Below are positions 28,068-36,142 of a DNA stretch of 64,000 nucleotides, piece by piece. A program made the translations under genes and the position numbers. The notes below the pieces were generated by a model. The model ran no database searches. It had not been told where the DNA came from and was given only the letters and a program-made list of their open reading frames with translations. This DNA comes from Rubritalea tangerina (GTDB lineage: Bacteria > Verrucomicrobiota > Verrucomicrobiia > Verrucomicrobiales > Akkermansiaceae): the NCBI RefSeq assembly GCF_042683245.1, contig NZ_JBHUJB010000073.1, positions 90,661-154,660 on the forward strand, written 5' to 3'. Position 1 is the first letter of the stretch. The number at the start of each line of letters is the position of its first letter.

Positions 28068-29561
28068 ATGAATGAGATTTTGGTGATATTACCTGCGGTG
28101 GTGGCATTAGTGATGATCGTGGTTACGCGGCAGGCAGCGCTATCATTATTGAGTGCCTTAATTGTGGGGGTGATGTTACAGCATAAGGGGGATGTTATGG
28201 GTGGGGGGAAGGCATTGGTGGTGGACTATTTATTTCCGGCATTATCGGGGTCGTGGCATATTGGTCCGATATTGTTTACCTTGATTTTAGGGGCTTTTGC
28301 GCAGGTGTTGGAGCGATCAGGTGGGTTTGTGAGTGTGATGCAATGGCTTATTGGTGAGCGTGAGGGGGGAGCGAGGCGCAAGACATTGTTAGGTGTTTAT
28401 GGGATGGGGTTGATTTGTTTTTTTGATGGTTTAGCGAATGCGATTTTAGTGGGGAGTGTGGCGCGTCCTTTTACTGAGGGGATGAGGGTGTCGCGTCAGC
28501 TATTGGCGTACTTGATTGACTCAACGAGTTCGGCGGTGGCGTGCATTGCCTTTATTTCGACGTGGATTGCGACGCAGTTATCATTGATCAATGATGGCGT
28601 TGCGGGGGTGTCGATGGGGCTGAGTTCGGCGGAGTTGTATTTTCGTTCGATTCCTGCGAATCCCTATTGTTGGTTGGTGTTAGTGTTATTATTTGTGGTG
28701 ATTTGGCGATCTTGGTGGATTGGGCCGATGCGTAGGTATCAGGGTGTTGCTGAGGGGGAAGAGTTTGAGAGGGGAGAGGAGTTAGAAGGTGCGGCAGCAT
28801 GGCGTGTGGTGGTTCCGCTACTATCGATATTGGTAACGATTCCTGGGGTGATCTACATGTGGCAAGATGGTGGTGAGAGGTCGTGGCAGAATGCGTTTTC
28901 GAGCACCCATGTGCCGGAAGCGATGGTGGCTGGGGCTTTAGTTTCGTTGGTTGTGGCGTGTGTTTGTTTTCCGAAGAAAGGGATTTTAGGAAGGGTGATG
29001 CTTGAGGGGGCTGCGAGTTTGTTACCGGCTCTGGTTATTTTAATTTTTGCGTGGTCATTGGGAGCGGTTTTTAAGGACCTTGAGGTGGCAGTGATTCTCA
29101 GTGGCATGTTAGGTGGGAGTGTGCCGGTGGTGTGGTTGCCGTTGGTGGTATTTTTAGTGGGGTCACTGACATCATTTTTGACGGGTTCATCATGGGGGAC
29201 GATGGGGATATTGATGCCGATTGTTTTGCCATTGGGGGTTGAAATGTTAGGTGCGGATGGAGATTTCATCAGAGTGGTTCCGATGTTGATTGGGGCGGTT
29301 TTTGGTGGGGCGGTTTTTGGGGATAACTGCAGCCCCTTTTCAGACACCACGATTGTGACCTCATTGGCGACAGGGTGTAGTCCGAGTTCACATGTGAGTA
29401 GTCAGCTGCCTTATGCGTTACTGGCTGCGGGTGGGGCGACTGTGAGTTATGGGGTGATGGCATTGGGTGCGGCGGCGTGGGTAGCGACATTGATTGGGGC
29501 GGTGTTATTGGTGGTGGTGAGCATGGTGTGGGGTTCGCGCGGCCAGGAATCTGGTGTGTAG
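28068..29561 (+). CDS. NhaC-family Na+/H+ antiporter
   Basis: The 497-residue protein has about 11-12 hydrophobic segments. DSTSSAVACIAFISTWIATQ matches the STS..A....ISTW block of the NhaC group, and FGDNCSPFSDTTIVTS is the second hallmark; SWGTMGILMPIVLPLG is also conserved. It should exchange Na+ for H+ (amine or malate-lactate exchange is known in relatives). A GGGGAG ribosome site precedes ATG 28068. It is transcribed away from the pyrophosphatase gene and 55 bp before a sialidase-like gene, so cotranscription with the latter is possible. Confidence 0.9.
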   Translation: MNEILVILPAVVALVMIVVTRQAALSLLSALIVGVMLQHKGDVMGGGKALVVDYLFPALSGSWHIGPILFTLILGAFAQVLERSGGFVSVMQWLIGEREGGARRKTLLGVYGMGLICFFDGLANAILVGSVARPFTEGMRVSRQLLAYLIDSTSSAVACIAFISTWIATQLSLINDGVAGVSMGLSSAELYFRSIPANPYCWLVLVLLFVVIWRSWWIGPMRRYQGVAEGEEFERGEELEGAAAWRVVVPLLSILVTIPGVIYMWQDGGERSWQNAFSSTHVPEAMVAGALVSLVVACVCFPKKGILGRVMLEGAASLLPALVILIFAWSLGAVFKDLEVAVILSGMLGGSVPVVWLPLVVFLVGSLTSFLTGSSWGTMGILMPIVLPLGVEMLGADGDFIRVVPMLIGAVFGGAVFGDNCSPFSDTTIVTSLATGCSPSSHVSSQLPYALLAAGGATVSYGVMALGAAAWVATLIGAVLLVVVSMVWGSRGQESGV

Positions 29562-29616
29562 ATAAGACCAATCTTGGTGGCTTGTTGGGAGGTCCAGATG
29601 GGGAGAGTATGGGGTT

Positions 29617-31359
29617 ATGAGATTTACCTTATTATTGGCGAGTGTGAGCGTGGGAGTAGCTTCGGCGCAGGACTTGGTGGTTGAAAAACGGATTGTGCTC
29701 AAAGACGGGCAGTATTTGGAGAGCAAGAAGGGGTTGGAATTGCCTGAGGGGATGGTTGTGCAAGGAGCTGAGGTTCACTATCGAGTACGGGTGGCAGAGG
29801 GGAGTGGTTTGGATCCAGCGCAGACGAAGTTTCACTTTAGTTTCAAGGAGAAGCGTGGGGATGTGGATTTTCAAATGAAGCAGGGTGCTGGAAGGAATTT
29901 TTTCAGAGCTGATTGGTATGGAGAGAATGTGGTGTTGATTAGGGCGAAGGACATGAAGTCAGGCAAAATGGCTGAGGTGGAAGACAAGGTGCAGTGTCAT
30001 TTTGCTGCGCGGAGAGTTTTGGGAGGAGAAGCGGAAAAGCTGAGTGAGGAAGAACGTGCGAATATCAGGAGAGGGGACCTTCACGATGTGCATGCGTCGT
30101 CCAAAGGGATGGCATACCTACCTGGGGATATTAGCCGTGGGGATCGCAATTCTGAGCAGATCAAGAAAGGTTTTTTCGAGACGACTGAGCCGAGGATATT
30201 CAAGACTTCTAAGGGGACCTTGATCGCGGCGACTCAAGCAAGGAGGATTGGCAAGAACGATGCACCCACTGGACAAGGGATTGTCATTCAGCGGAGCACC
30301 GACTTTGGGGCAGAATGGTCCAGTGGGTTTCTATTGGATCAGAATGGCAAGGATGTCTGGGGGTATTCGGCGCTCGTGGAAGTGGATGGGGTTCTGTATT
30401 GTTATGTTGTGGCTGGTCATCCGGGGCATCAGGATGCGAACAATGAGATTCGCGGGATGTATTTTTACACCAGCAAGGATGATGGGAAGACTTGGAGTAC
30501 GCGTCAGCGCCATGATCAACTCTCAGAGGCGCTTGGAATTGAGCTTGGACGGAAGATTCCAAATGGAGCCTCACCCAATTGTAACATTTTAGTGGTTCCG
30601 GGCATGAGCATTGATGGGAAAGTGGCACCTGAGGGGCAGGGTTTGCTCTTTTCGACTTATGCACATGGTTTCATGTGGGCGTCGATTGATGGCGGGAAGC
30701 AATGGCAGATGGTGGGAGATTGTAAGAAGTTTGCGGATGCGAAGTCGAATGGTTACGGCAAGCCGGTCCAGATTGAAAACGAGCTGGCGTGGGCTGTGTT
30801 AGACAACGCGGAAGGGGATATCTACATGGCTTGGAGGCGACAATCGTTCAAAGGTTATAAGAATGAATATGTGGTATCGAAGGACTTCAAGTCTGGTCCA
30901 TTAGGGATGCAGGTGAAGGCGCTTCACAACCAGGAGCTAAAGAATTTGCCCGCGAGGCGCTGTCATTTTGGGATGCGTGGGATTGAGTCAGGTCCTGATA
31001 AGGGGAAGGTTTTAGTGGCGAGTCAGGGATCTGGTTCACGTAATCACATCCAGCTGTATCGGACTAAGCAAGCGATTCATGGGAATGCCACGATCAGTGC
31101 AGAGATGTATGAGATGGCAACCGTGATGCAGGGCATTGCATGGGGGTATTGTGATTTGGAGTACCTCAGTGCAGACAACAAGGCGTACGCGGGCTTAGGC
31201 CAGGACGGGATCTTGTTATTTGGTGAATCTGAGCCAGTGCATGAATCAACTTATCAATGGTTAGATTTGAAACCCAATGGGAAGGGGAAAGATGAACGCT
31301 ACACTGCTACAGCTTTCTTGTTGAGTGTGGAGTATTTCAACTTTTTGTTAGCTCAATAA
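29617..31359 (+). CDS. Secreted sialidase-fold protein with extra N-terminal domain
   Basis: The 580-residue product has a signal peptide (MRFTLLLASVSVGVASA), an N-terminal region of about 140 residues and then a BNR propeller. Its motifs are TTEPRIFKTSKGTL at the RIP position and Asp-boxes RSTDFGAEW, TSKDDGKTW and ASIDGGKQW. A GYCDLEYL block near the C terminus may hold the catalytic Tyr. The N-terminal domain looks beta-rich and might be a carbohydrate-binding module; I do not recognise it. This is the fourth sialidase-fold gene in the window and the most divergent. Confidence 0.8.
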   Translation: MRFTLLLASVSVGVASAQDLVVEKRIVLKDGQYLESKKGLELPEGMVVQGAEVHYRVRVAEGSGLDPAQTKFHFSFKEKRGDVDFQMKQGAGRNFFRADWYGENVVLIRAKDMKSGKMAEVEDKVQCHFAARRVLGGEAEKLSEEERANIRRGDLHDVHASSKGMAYLPGDISRGDRNSEQIKKGFFETTEPRIFKTSKGTLIAATQARRIGKNDAPTGQGIVIQRSTDFGAEWSSGFLLDQNGKDVWGYSALVEVDGVLYCYVVAGHPGHQDANNEIRGMYFYTSKDDGKTWSTRQRHDQLSEALGIELGRKIPNGASPNCNILVVPGMSIDGKVAPEGQGLLFSTYAHGFMWASIDGGKQWQMVGDCKKFADAKSNGYGKPVQIENELAWAVLDNAEGDIYMAWRRQSFKGYKNEYVVSKDFKSGPLGMQVKALHNQELKNLPARRCHFGMRGIESGPDKGKVLVASQGSGSRNHIQLYRTKQAIHGNATISAEMYEMATVMQGIAWGYCDLEYLSADNKAYAGLGQDGILLFGESEPVHESTYQWLDLKPNGKGKDERYTATAFLLSVEYFNFLLAQ

Positions 31360-31375
31360 GGGCTGACACCACCTA

Positions 31376-31414
31376 GGTAAGCCATTTTCACAGTTGGGGT
31401 GGGAATGGCTTACC
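31376..31414. repeat. 11-bp inverted repeat between convergent genes
   Basis: GGTAAGCCATT (31376-31386) and AATGGCTTACC (31404-31414) are exact complements around a 17-base loop. The right arm lies in the last codons of the minus-strand gene. There is no T-run, but the position between converging genes suggests a transcript-end hairpin. Confidence 0.6.
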
Positions 31415-33049
31415 GTCTACAGAAACCCCAGAGCAGCGTTTGATTTCGAGTACTGGGGGTATGTGATTGCCGTTTTTCTTGGCACGGTTGTTTTTGAGTG
31501 TGAGTTCTGCAGTGGAGGTGGCATAGATATGTGGGGGAGGGGAATCTAGAATGGTATTGTTAGATATAGTGATGGCGTTGTGTGTGCCGGGTGGAGAGAT
31601 GTCAGTCCGTTTTGCACCATGAGAGGTGATTTGGATGGCCTCGCGTGCACTGTTAGAAATTTCATTATTAGCGATGACGAGTTGATTGACTGGGCCGGCG
31701 GCGAGCCACCAGAACTCGGGAGCTACTTTGATTGACTCGGCGTGGCAGGCATTGATTTTATTATTTTTGATGATTCCGTTGTTGGCTTGGATGAGGAGGC
31801 CACGAGAGCGGGTTTGGGCGAATGATCCATCGATGATTTGGAAGCCTTCGGCCATTTTGTTGGTGGCATAGATGAGTGAATCTTTGGGGAGGGGGCGTGG
31901 TGCGTCGAGTGTGACGAGGAAGGTGGAGCGCATGGAGCTTTTAAATTTTTGGCTGAGCGGGAGGGTTTGGATCCATTGTTTCTCTGGGTCAGTGAGTGGG
32001 TGGTGTGGCTGGATGTTTTTGATGGTGGTGAGTGGGTGGGGGATGCCACGGTCGTCGAGGAACATGACTGGGTCACCTTTTTGCAGGTTCATGTGGCGTC
32101 GTGCGAGCACGCGGAGGTTATTTTGTTGGTGATTGAGAATGAGGTGGAATTCGCTGTTGATGGCGATGCAGTCATCGCCTTGGAATTGGGCTGAGCACTG
32201 GAGGTAGCGTGGGCCGATGGGGGCATTATAGCTGTGGAAGGCGTCGGCATTGAGTGAGCGGAGTCTGGCTGAAGCGCGTTTTTTTAGGTCGTTGGAGAGT
32301 GGACGGCGGTCGACGCGGCATTTGAGGTAGGTAGTTTTCGAGCAATCATTTTCGATGAAGCCAAACATGGGGGAGCTGAAGAGGGTGACGGAGCTGAGGG
32401 TGACATTTTTGGAGTCTTTGAGGCTGATGGCGTGTGGGAGGTGCCCTTTTTTTGCTTGGAGGCACTCGATGACGATGGGGTCGCCGACTTGTTCGGCACC
32501 TTTATTTTTCCAGCGTTGTGGTTTAGTGATGCGCAGTTTGTTTGGGCTAATACGTAGGACTTCGCAGCCATGGTAGCTTCCGAAGCGGAGGGTGCGTGTG
32601 TCATTGCGATAGATTTCGTATTTATGCGCCAAGATTTTGCCATTTGTGGGATAGCCTGAGCTCAGTGTGATGTCATGGGTGAGTCGGTCATCGGAGATAT
32701 GGGTGATGGTGCCTTGGGTGAAGGGAAGTGGGTCGTAGTCGATGGTGAGGCCTTGTAGGGTGAGGTTTTGGCATTGGTGGATATTGAGTGCGCGGGTGGT
32801 TTCGGTGCAGACGAGTTCGACGCCATCGGCAATGAGCTCGATGTCCTTTAAGTTTTCGAGTCTGAGGTGGACATTTTTTTGTGGGATTGTGTGGTATCTT
32901 CCGGGGGGGATGACGATACGTGATTCGCCAGCTGCAAGGCGGTCATCGATGAATTTTTGGAGATTGGGAGTGGGTGGCGGGGGAGTTTGGGCAAAGGCTT
33001 GGGAGATGAGGCTGAGGAAAATGAGCAAGCCGTAGAGTTTTTGGGTCAT
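31388..33049 (-). CDS. Secreted right-handed beta-helix glycoside hydrolase, GH110-like
   Basis: The ATG at 33049 gives MTQKLYGLLIFLSLISQAFA as a signal peptide; the upstream extension to 33130 does not. The 553-residue protein opens with IPPGRYHTIPQ, then LTLQGLTIDYDPLPFTQGTI, and has beta-helix repeats rich in NN and I/V (IANNEISNSAREAIQITS, ITISNNTILDSP). The TIDYDPLPFTQG block is one I associate with GH110 exo-alpha-1,3-galactosidases, which act on blood-group B, alpha-Gal or carrageenan-type termini. That assignment is from memory and moderate. The divergent gene is an acetylesterase fusion, supporting a glycan role. Confidence 0.65.
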   Translation of the reverse strand: MTQKLYGLLIFLSLISQAFAQTPPPPTPNLQKFIDDRLAAGESRIVIPPGRYHTIPQKNVHLRLENLKDIELIADGVELVCTETTRALNIHQCQNLTLQGLTIDYDPLPFTQGTITHISDDRLTHDITLSSGYPTNGKILAHKYEIYRNDTRTLRFGSYHGCEVLRISPNKLRITKPQRWKNKGAEQVGDPIVIECLQAKKGHLPHAISLKDSKNVTLSSVTLFSSPMFGFIENDCSKTTYLKCRVDRRPLSNDLKKRASARLRSLNADAFHSYNAPIGPRYLQCSAQFQGDDCIAINSEFHLILNHQQNNLRVLARRHMNLQKGDPVMFLDDRGIPHPLTTIKNIQPHHPLTDPEKQWIQTLPLSQKFKSSMRSTFLVTLDAPRPLPKDSLIYATNKMAEGFQIIDGSFAQTRSRGLLIQANNGIIKNNKINACHAESIKVAPEFWWLAAGPVNQLVIANNEISNSAREAIQITSHGAKRTDISPPGTHNAITISNNTILDSPPPHIYATSTAELTLKNNRAKKNGNHIPPVLEIKRCSGVSVDGKPFPPQL

Positions 33050-33147
33050 AGGGGTATGGTACGGGATTGGGAGTGTGATTAGTCTTGAAGGTTCTGGTCT
33101 GTTTAGCAATCCACTATGGTGGTAGTGCATACGTTTACGAGTAGGTT

Positions 33148-33160
33148 ATGCTAGTAGCAT
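33148..33160. promoter_or_regulatory. Palindrome ATGCTAGTAGCAT over a start codon
   Basis: A 13-base palindrome with a central G covers the first two bases of the start codon at 33159. It sits in the 109-bp divergent spacer between the GH110-like and acetylesterase genes, 18 bases downstream of TGGTGGTAGTGCAT. It could be an operator or could mask initiation; the only evidence is the symmetry and position. Confidence 0.3.
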
Positions 33161-35339
33161 GCATTTGAAACAACTCACTCATTTGGCCTCATTTTTTGGG
33201 CTCGCGAGTATCGCGGGAGCCTTGGAGCTGGCCTACCCATTTGGTGACCACATGGTTCTGCAGCGTGAACATCAGATTCCGGTATGGGGGACGGCTGAGC
33301 CTCAGACTGATGTAGCGGTCAGTTTTAGTGGCAACACGGTTCAAGGAAAGGCGGGAGCGGATGGTAAGTGGCAAGTGAATCTTCCTGCGATGGAGGCGAA
33401 CGCCAAGCCGCAGACCATTGTGGTCAATGGTGGAGGGAAAACTGTCAGTGTGGATGATGTGCTAGTTGGGGATGTTTGGTATGCCTCGGGTCAATCGAAT
33501 ATGGCGTGGAAGTTACGCCAGTGTGAGGGTGGAGCTGATGCGATTGCAAAGTCAGCTGACGAAGGATTACGTTTGTTCAATCATGCTGGAGGTTTGCACC
33601 CTGGAAGTAAGAAATACACGGTGGACTATTTAAAGCAGATGAGTCCTGAGAATTACTATCAGACTGAGGGGTGGCAGGTAAGTGGGCCTCAGACGACTTC
33701 AAACATGTCGGGTGTGGCATACTTTTTTGGGCAGAAGTTACGAGACGAGCTCAAGGTGCCGATTGGTGTTGTAAATGTTTCTGTTGGGGGGACACCGATT
33801 GAGGCGCACATTGCACCGAAGCAATTTAAGTCTGATAGAGAGTTGGCTCCATTACTGAAGGATTGGTGGAAGAACCCTGAGTATCCGGTGTGGTGCCGAG
33901 GCCGTGCGGCGCACAATTTGACGCATTGGTTTGCTGATCCAAAGTTAAAGGGGCAAGCGCCACCTCATCCGTTCACTCCGATGTTTTTGTGGAATGCTGG
34001 CCCGGAGAGGTTTCAGCCGCTTCCGATCAAGGGGGTGATATGGTATCAGGGTGAGTCGAATGCTGGTAAGGATGGCAGCCCTGGATCCGCTGTGGATGGC
34101 ACACTAAACAAGAAGAAGTTTAAATTGTTAGTAGAGAGCTGGAGGGATGGTTGGAACCAGCAAGAGCTACCGGTGTATTATGTGCAATTGCCGGGGCTCA
34201 ATCGGAAGTGGCCAGTATTTCGTGAGATGCAGCTACAAGCGAGCAAGGAGATTCCTCATGTGGGGATGGCTGTGACAATGGATGTTGGGCATCCTACCAA
34301 TGTGCATCCGAATAAGAAGCAGCCGGTGGGAGAGAGACTTGCATTGTTAGCATTGGATAAGACCTATGGTAAGGAACTGGTTTCTGAGGGGCCGATTTAC
34401 AAGAGGCATACGATCAAAGGCGACGCTGTGTATTTAGATTTTGAATCCGGCGCGGGGATGAAAGCGTGTGAAGGAGGTGCGATTGTTGGATTTGAGGTGG
34501 CAGGGATCGATAAGAAGTTTTATCCCGCGACAGCGAAGGTAGATGGAGAATATCTAGTGGTGAAGAGTGCTAAGGTGAAGCGTCCGGTGGCGGTGCGTTA
34601 TGCCTGGGACAACGATCCCGTTTGTAATTTGGTGAATGCTGTTGGTTTGCCAGCCAGCCCGTTCAGGACTGACACTTGGAAAGAGGTGGAGCCTAGTGGG
34701 CACTTGAATAAGAAGAATGCAGCGGCACTTGTCGTGCCTGCGAAGCGCAGCAATAAGATTCGCGTTGCTTGTATTGGGGATTCGATCACCTATGGAGCAG
34801 GGATTAAGGACAGAGGTATGACCTACCCAGCGCAGTTACAGAAATTGTTAGGTGATAAATACGAAGTACGCAACTTTGGAAATTCTGGTCGGGGGGTGAT
34901 CAAGAAGTCGAAGCGTGGACGTGGACCGAGAGCGTATCTTTTCATGAAGGAGCACAAAGAGGCACTGGCATTTGAGCCTCAGATTGTGGTTTGTAATCTT
35001 GGGATCAACGACATTATGGACTTTGACCGCTACGGTGATGATTTCGTCCCTGATTACAAAGAGCTGCTCGAGTCGTATAAGACATTAGACAGTTACCCGA
35101 GGGTGATTATTTGGAAAGATTTAGCGCCTCTCTTTAAGGGACAGAAGTTTTTTGGTGATGCGCGAGTGGGCAAGATCAATGAGGCGATTGGAAAGGTGGC
35201 GAAGGAGATGCAAATTGAGACGATTGACATGGCGAAGCCGTTTGCAGGCAAGGGGGCGATGTTTCCTGACCACATTCACCCGAATGCCGATGGCGCAGCG
35301 GTGATCGCCAGAGAGGTGTATCAGATGATCAAGCAATAG
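33159..35339 (+). CDS. Secreted sialate O-acetylesterase-like / GDSL esterase fusion
   Basis: The 726-residue protein joins two esterases. After a signal peptide (to about residue 21), residues 22-520 are SIAE-like: YPFGDHMVLQREHQIPVWG, ASGQSNMAW (Ser113), IWYQGESN, YVQLPG and NVHPNKKQPVGERLA. The linker is followed from about residue 535 by an SGNH/GDSL domain with IRVACIGDSITYGAGI (Ser about 542), NFGNSGRG, NLGINDI and DHIHPNADGAAVIA (the Asp-His pair). All four SGNH blocks are intact, so two active sites are expected. The N-terminal half is a paralogue of the gene at 6050-7570. It probably removes two kinds of acyl substituents from one glycan. Confidence 0.85.
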   Translation: MHLKQLTHLASFFGLASIAGALELAYPFGDHMVLQREHQIPVWGTAEPQTDVAVSFSGNTVQGKAGADGKWQVNLPAMEANAKPQTIVVNGGGKTVSVDDVLVGDVWYASGQSNMAWKLRQCEGGADAIAKSADEGLRLFNHAGGLHPGSKKYTVDYLKQMSPENYYQTEGWQVSGPQTTSNMSGVAYFFGQKLRDELKVPIGVVNVSVGGTPIEAHIAPKQFKSDRELAPLLKDWWKNPEYPVWCRGRAAHNLTHWFADPKLKGQAPPHPFTPMFLWNAGPERFQPLPIKGVIWYQGESNAGKDGSPGSAVDGTLNKKKFKLLVESWRDGWNQQELPVYYVQLPGLNRKWPVFREMQLQASKEIPHVGMAVTMDVGHPTNVHPNKKQPVGERLALLALDKTYGKELVSEGPIYKRHTIKGDAVYLDFESGAGMKACEGGAIVGFEVAGIDKKFYPATAKVDGEYLVVKSAKVKRPVAVRYAWDNDPVCNLVNAVGLPASPFRTDTWKEVEPSGHLNKKNAAALVVPAKRSNKIRVACIGDSITYGAGIKDRGMTYPAQLQKLLGDKYEVRNFGNSGRGVIKKSKRGRGPRAYLFMKEHKEALAFEPQIVVCNLGINDIMDFDRYGDDFVPDYKELLESYKTLDSYPRVIIWKDLAPLFKGQKFFGDARVGKINEAIGKVAKEMQIETIDMAKPFAGKGAMFPDHIHPNADGAAVIAREVYQMIKQ

Positions 35340-35444
35340 TGTGGGCTTAGGGGGGGAGTGGTGGTTTGGTTATGCTACCATTTGAAGCCGCTCGTGTAGG
35401 TAGGTGTGATGGACTAATGTGTTTAGTAGAGAGCCTATAAATCC

Positions 35445-36101
35445 ATGAAGAAACTACCCCATCTACTCACCGCGATGCTTGTGTCCCCGTTGTTTGGGCA
35501 GACGCTTTATGAAGAGCAAAATTTCCAGTCTATTGAGCACAACACGATGTCACCTGATGGCTGGGTGAGTGTTTCAGGAGTGGAGGTGCGGGCCTTTGGA
35601 CCAGAGACATCTGAGGACTTTGGTGGGAATGATCGGGCATTGATTGGCAAGCAATTCAAGGACTGGGTTGCGGTACGTAATTTGGGGGTGAAGCTGCAGC
35701 CACGCAGTGTGTATCAGTTGGACCTCCATGGTGGTTTGTATGTTTCAAGCGATGGGGCATCGAGCACTCTTGAGTGGGAGTTGGGGGTGCTGCAGGGAGG
35801 GAATTTCGTAGCACTCTCGGAGGCTGCTCGCACCGAATTACACAACAGTGGGGAGACGAGTTACTTTTTTGGGAAGGGGAAGAAGCAGGCATTGAAGCCT
35901 TTTATTCTGAAAACGGATGCAGCACCTGCAAAGGGGACTTTAGCGATCCGTTTGAAGGTGCGCGAGAACGGTGAGCGGCCAGGCTGGGCGGGCTTTGATA
36001 ATATTCAGGTGGCCCAAAAAGAGGGCATGAGAAAGCAGCAGGAGTCATCTGCATTGATCAGCCTTGGCGGATCCATGTCAATTGTGCTGCGCGATCGTTA
36101 G
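35445..36101 (+). CDS. Secreted beta-sandwich protein with decayed PEP-CTERM-like tail
   Basis: The 218-residue product has a signal peptide (MKKLPHLLTAMLVSPLFG) and a domain with YQLDLHGGLYVSSDG and WAGFDNIQV, a pattern common in jelly-roll domains of PEP-CTERM proteins. The last residues, ESSALISLGGSMSIVLRDR, line up with PEPSSTLLLGLGGVAMILRR of the true PEP-CTERM protein at 58933, but PEP has become QQE and the basic tail is weakened. It may be a decayed sorting signal or a variant. No enzyme motif is seen. It lies 105 bp after the fusion esterase gene. Confidence 0.7.
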   Translation: MKKLPHLLTAMLVSPLFGQTLYEEQNFQSIEHNTMSPDGWVSVSGVEVRAFGPETSEDFGGNDRALIGKQFKDWVAVRNLGVKLQPRSVYQLDLHGGLYVSSDGASSTLEWELGVLQGGNFVALSEAARTELHNSGETSYFFGKGKKQALKPFILKTDAAPAKGTLAIRLKVRENGERPGWAGFDNIQVAQKEGMRKQQESSALISLGGSMSIVLRDR

Positions 36102-36142
36102 TTCTGGTTGTGATGAGGGGAATGGTTCCTACATGGTAGGTA

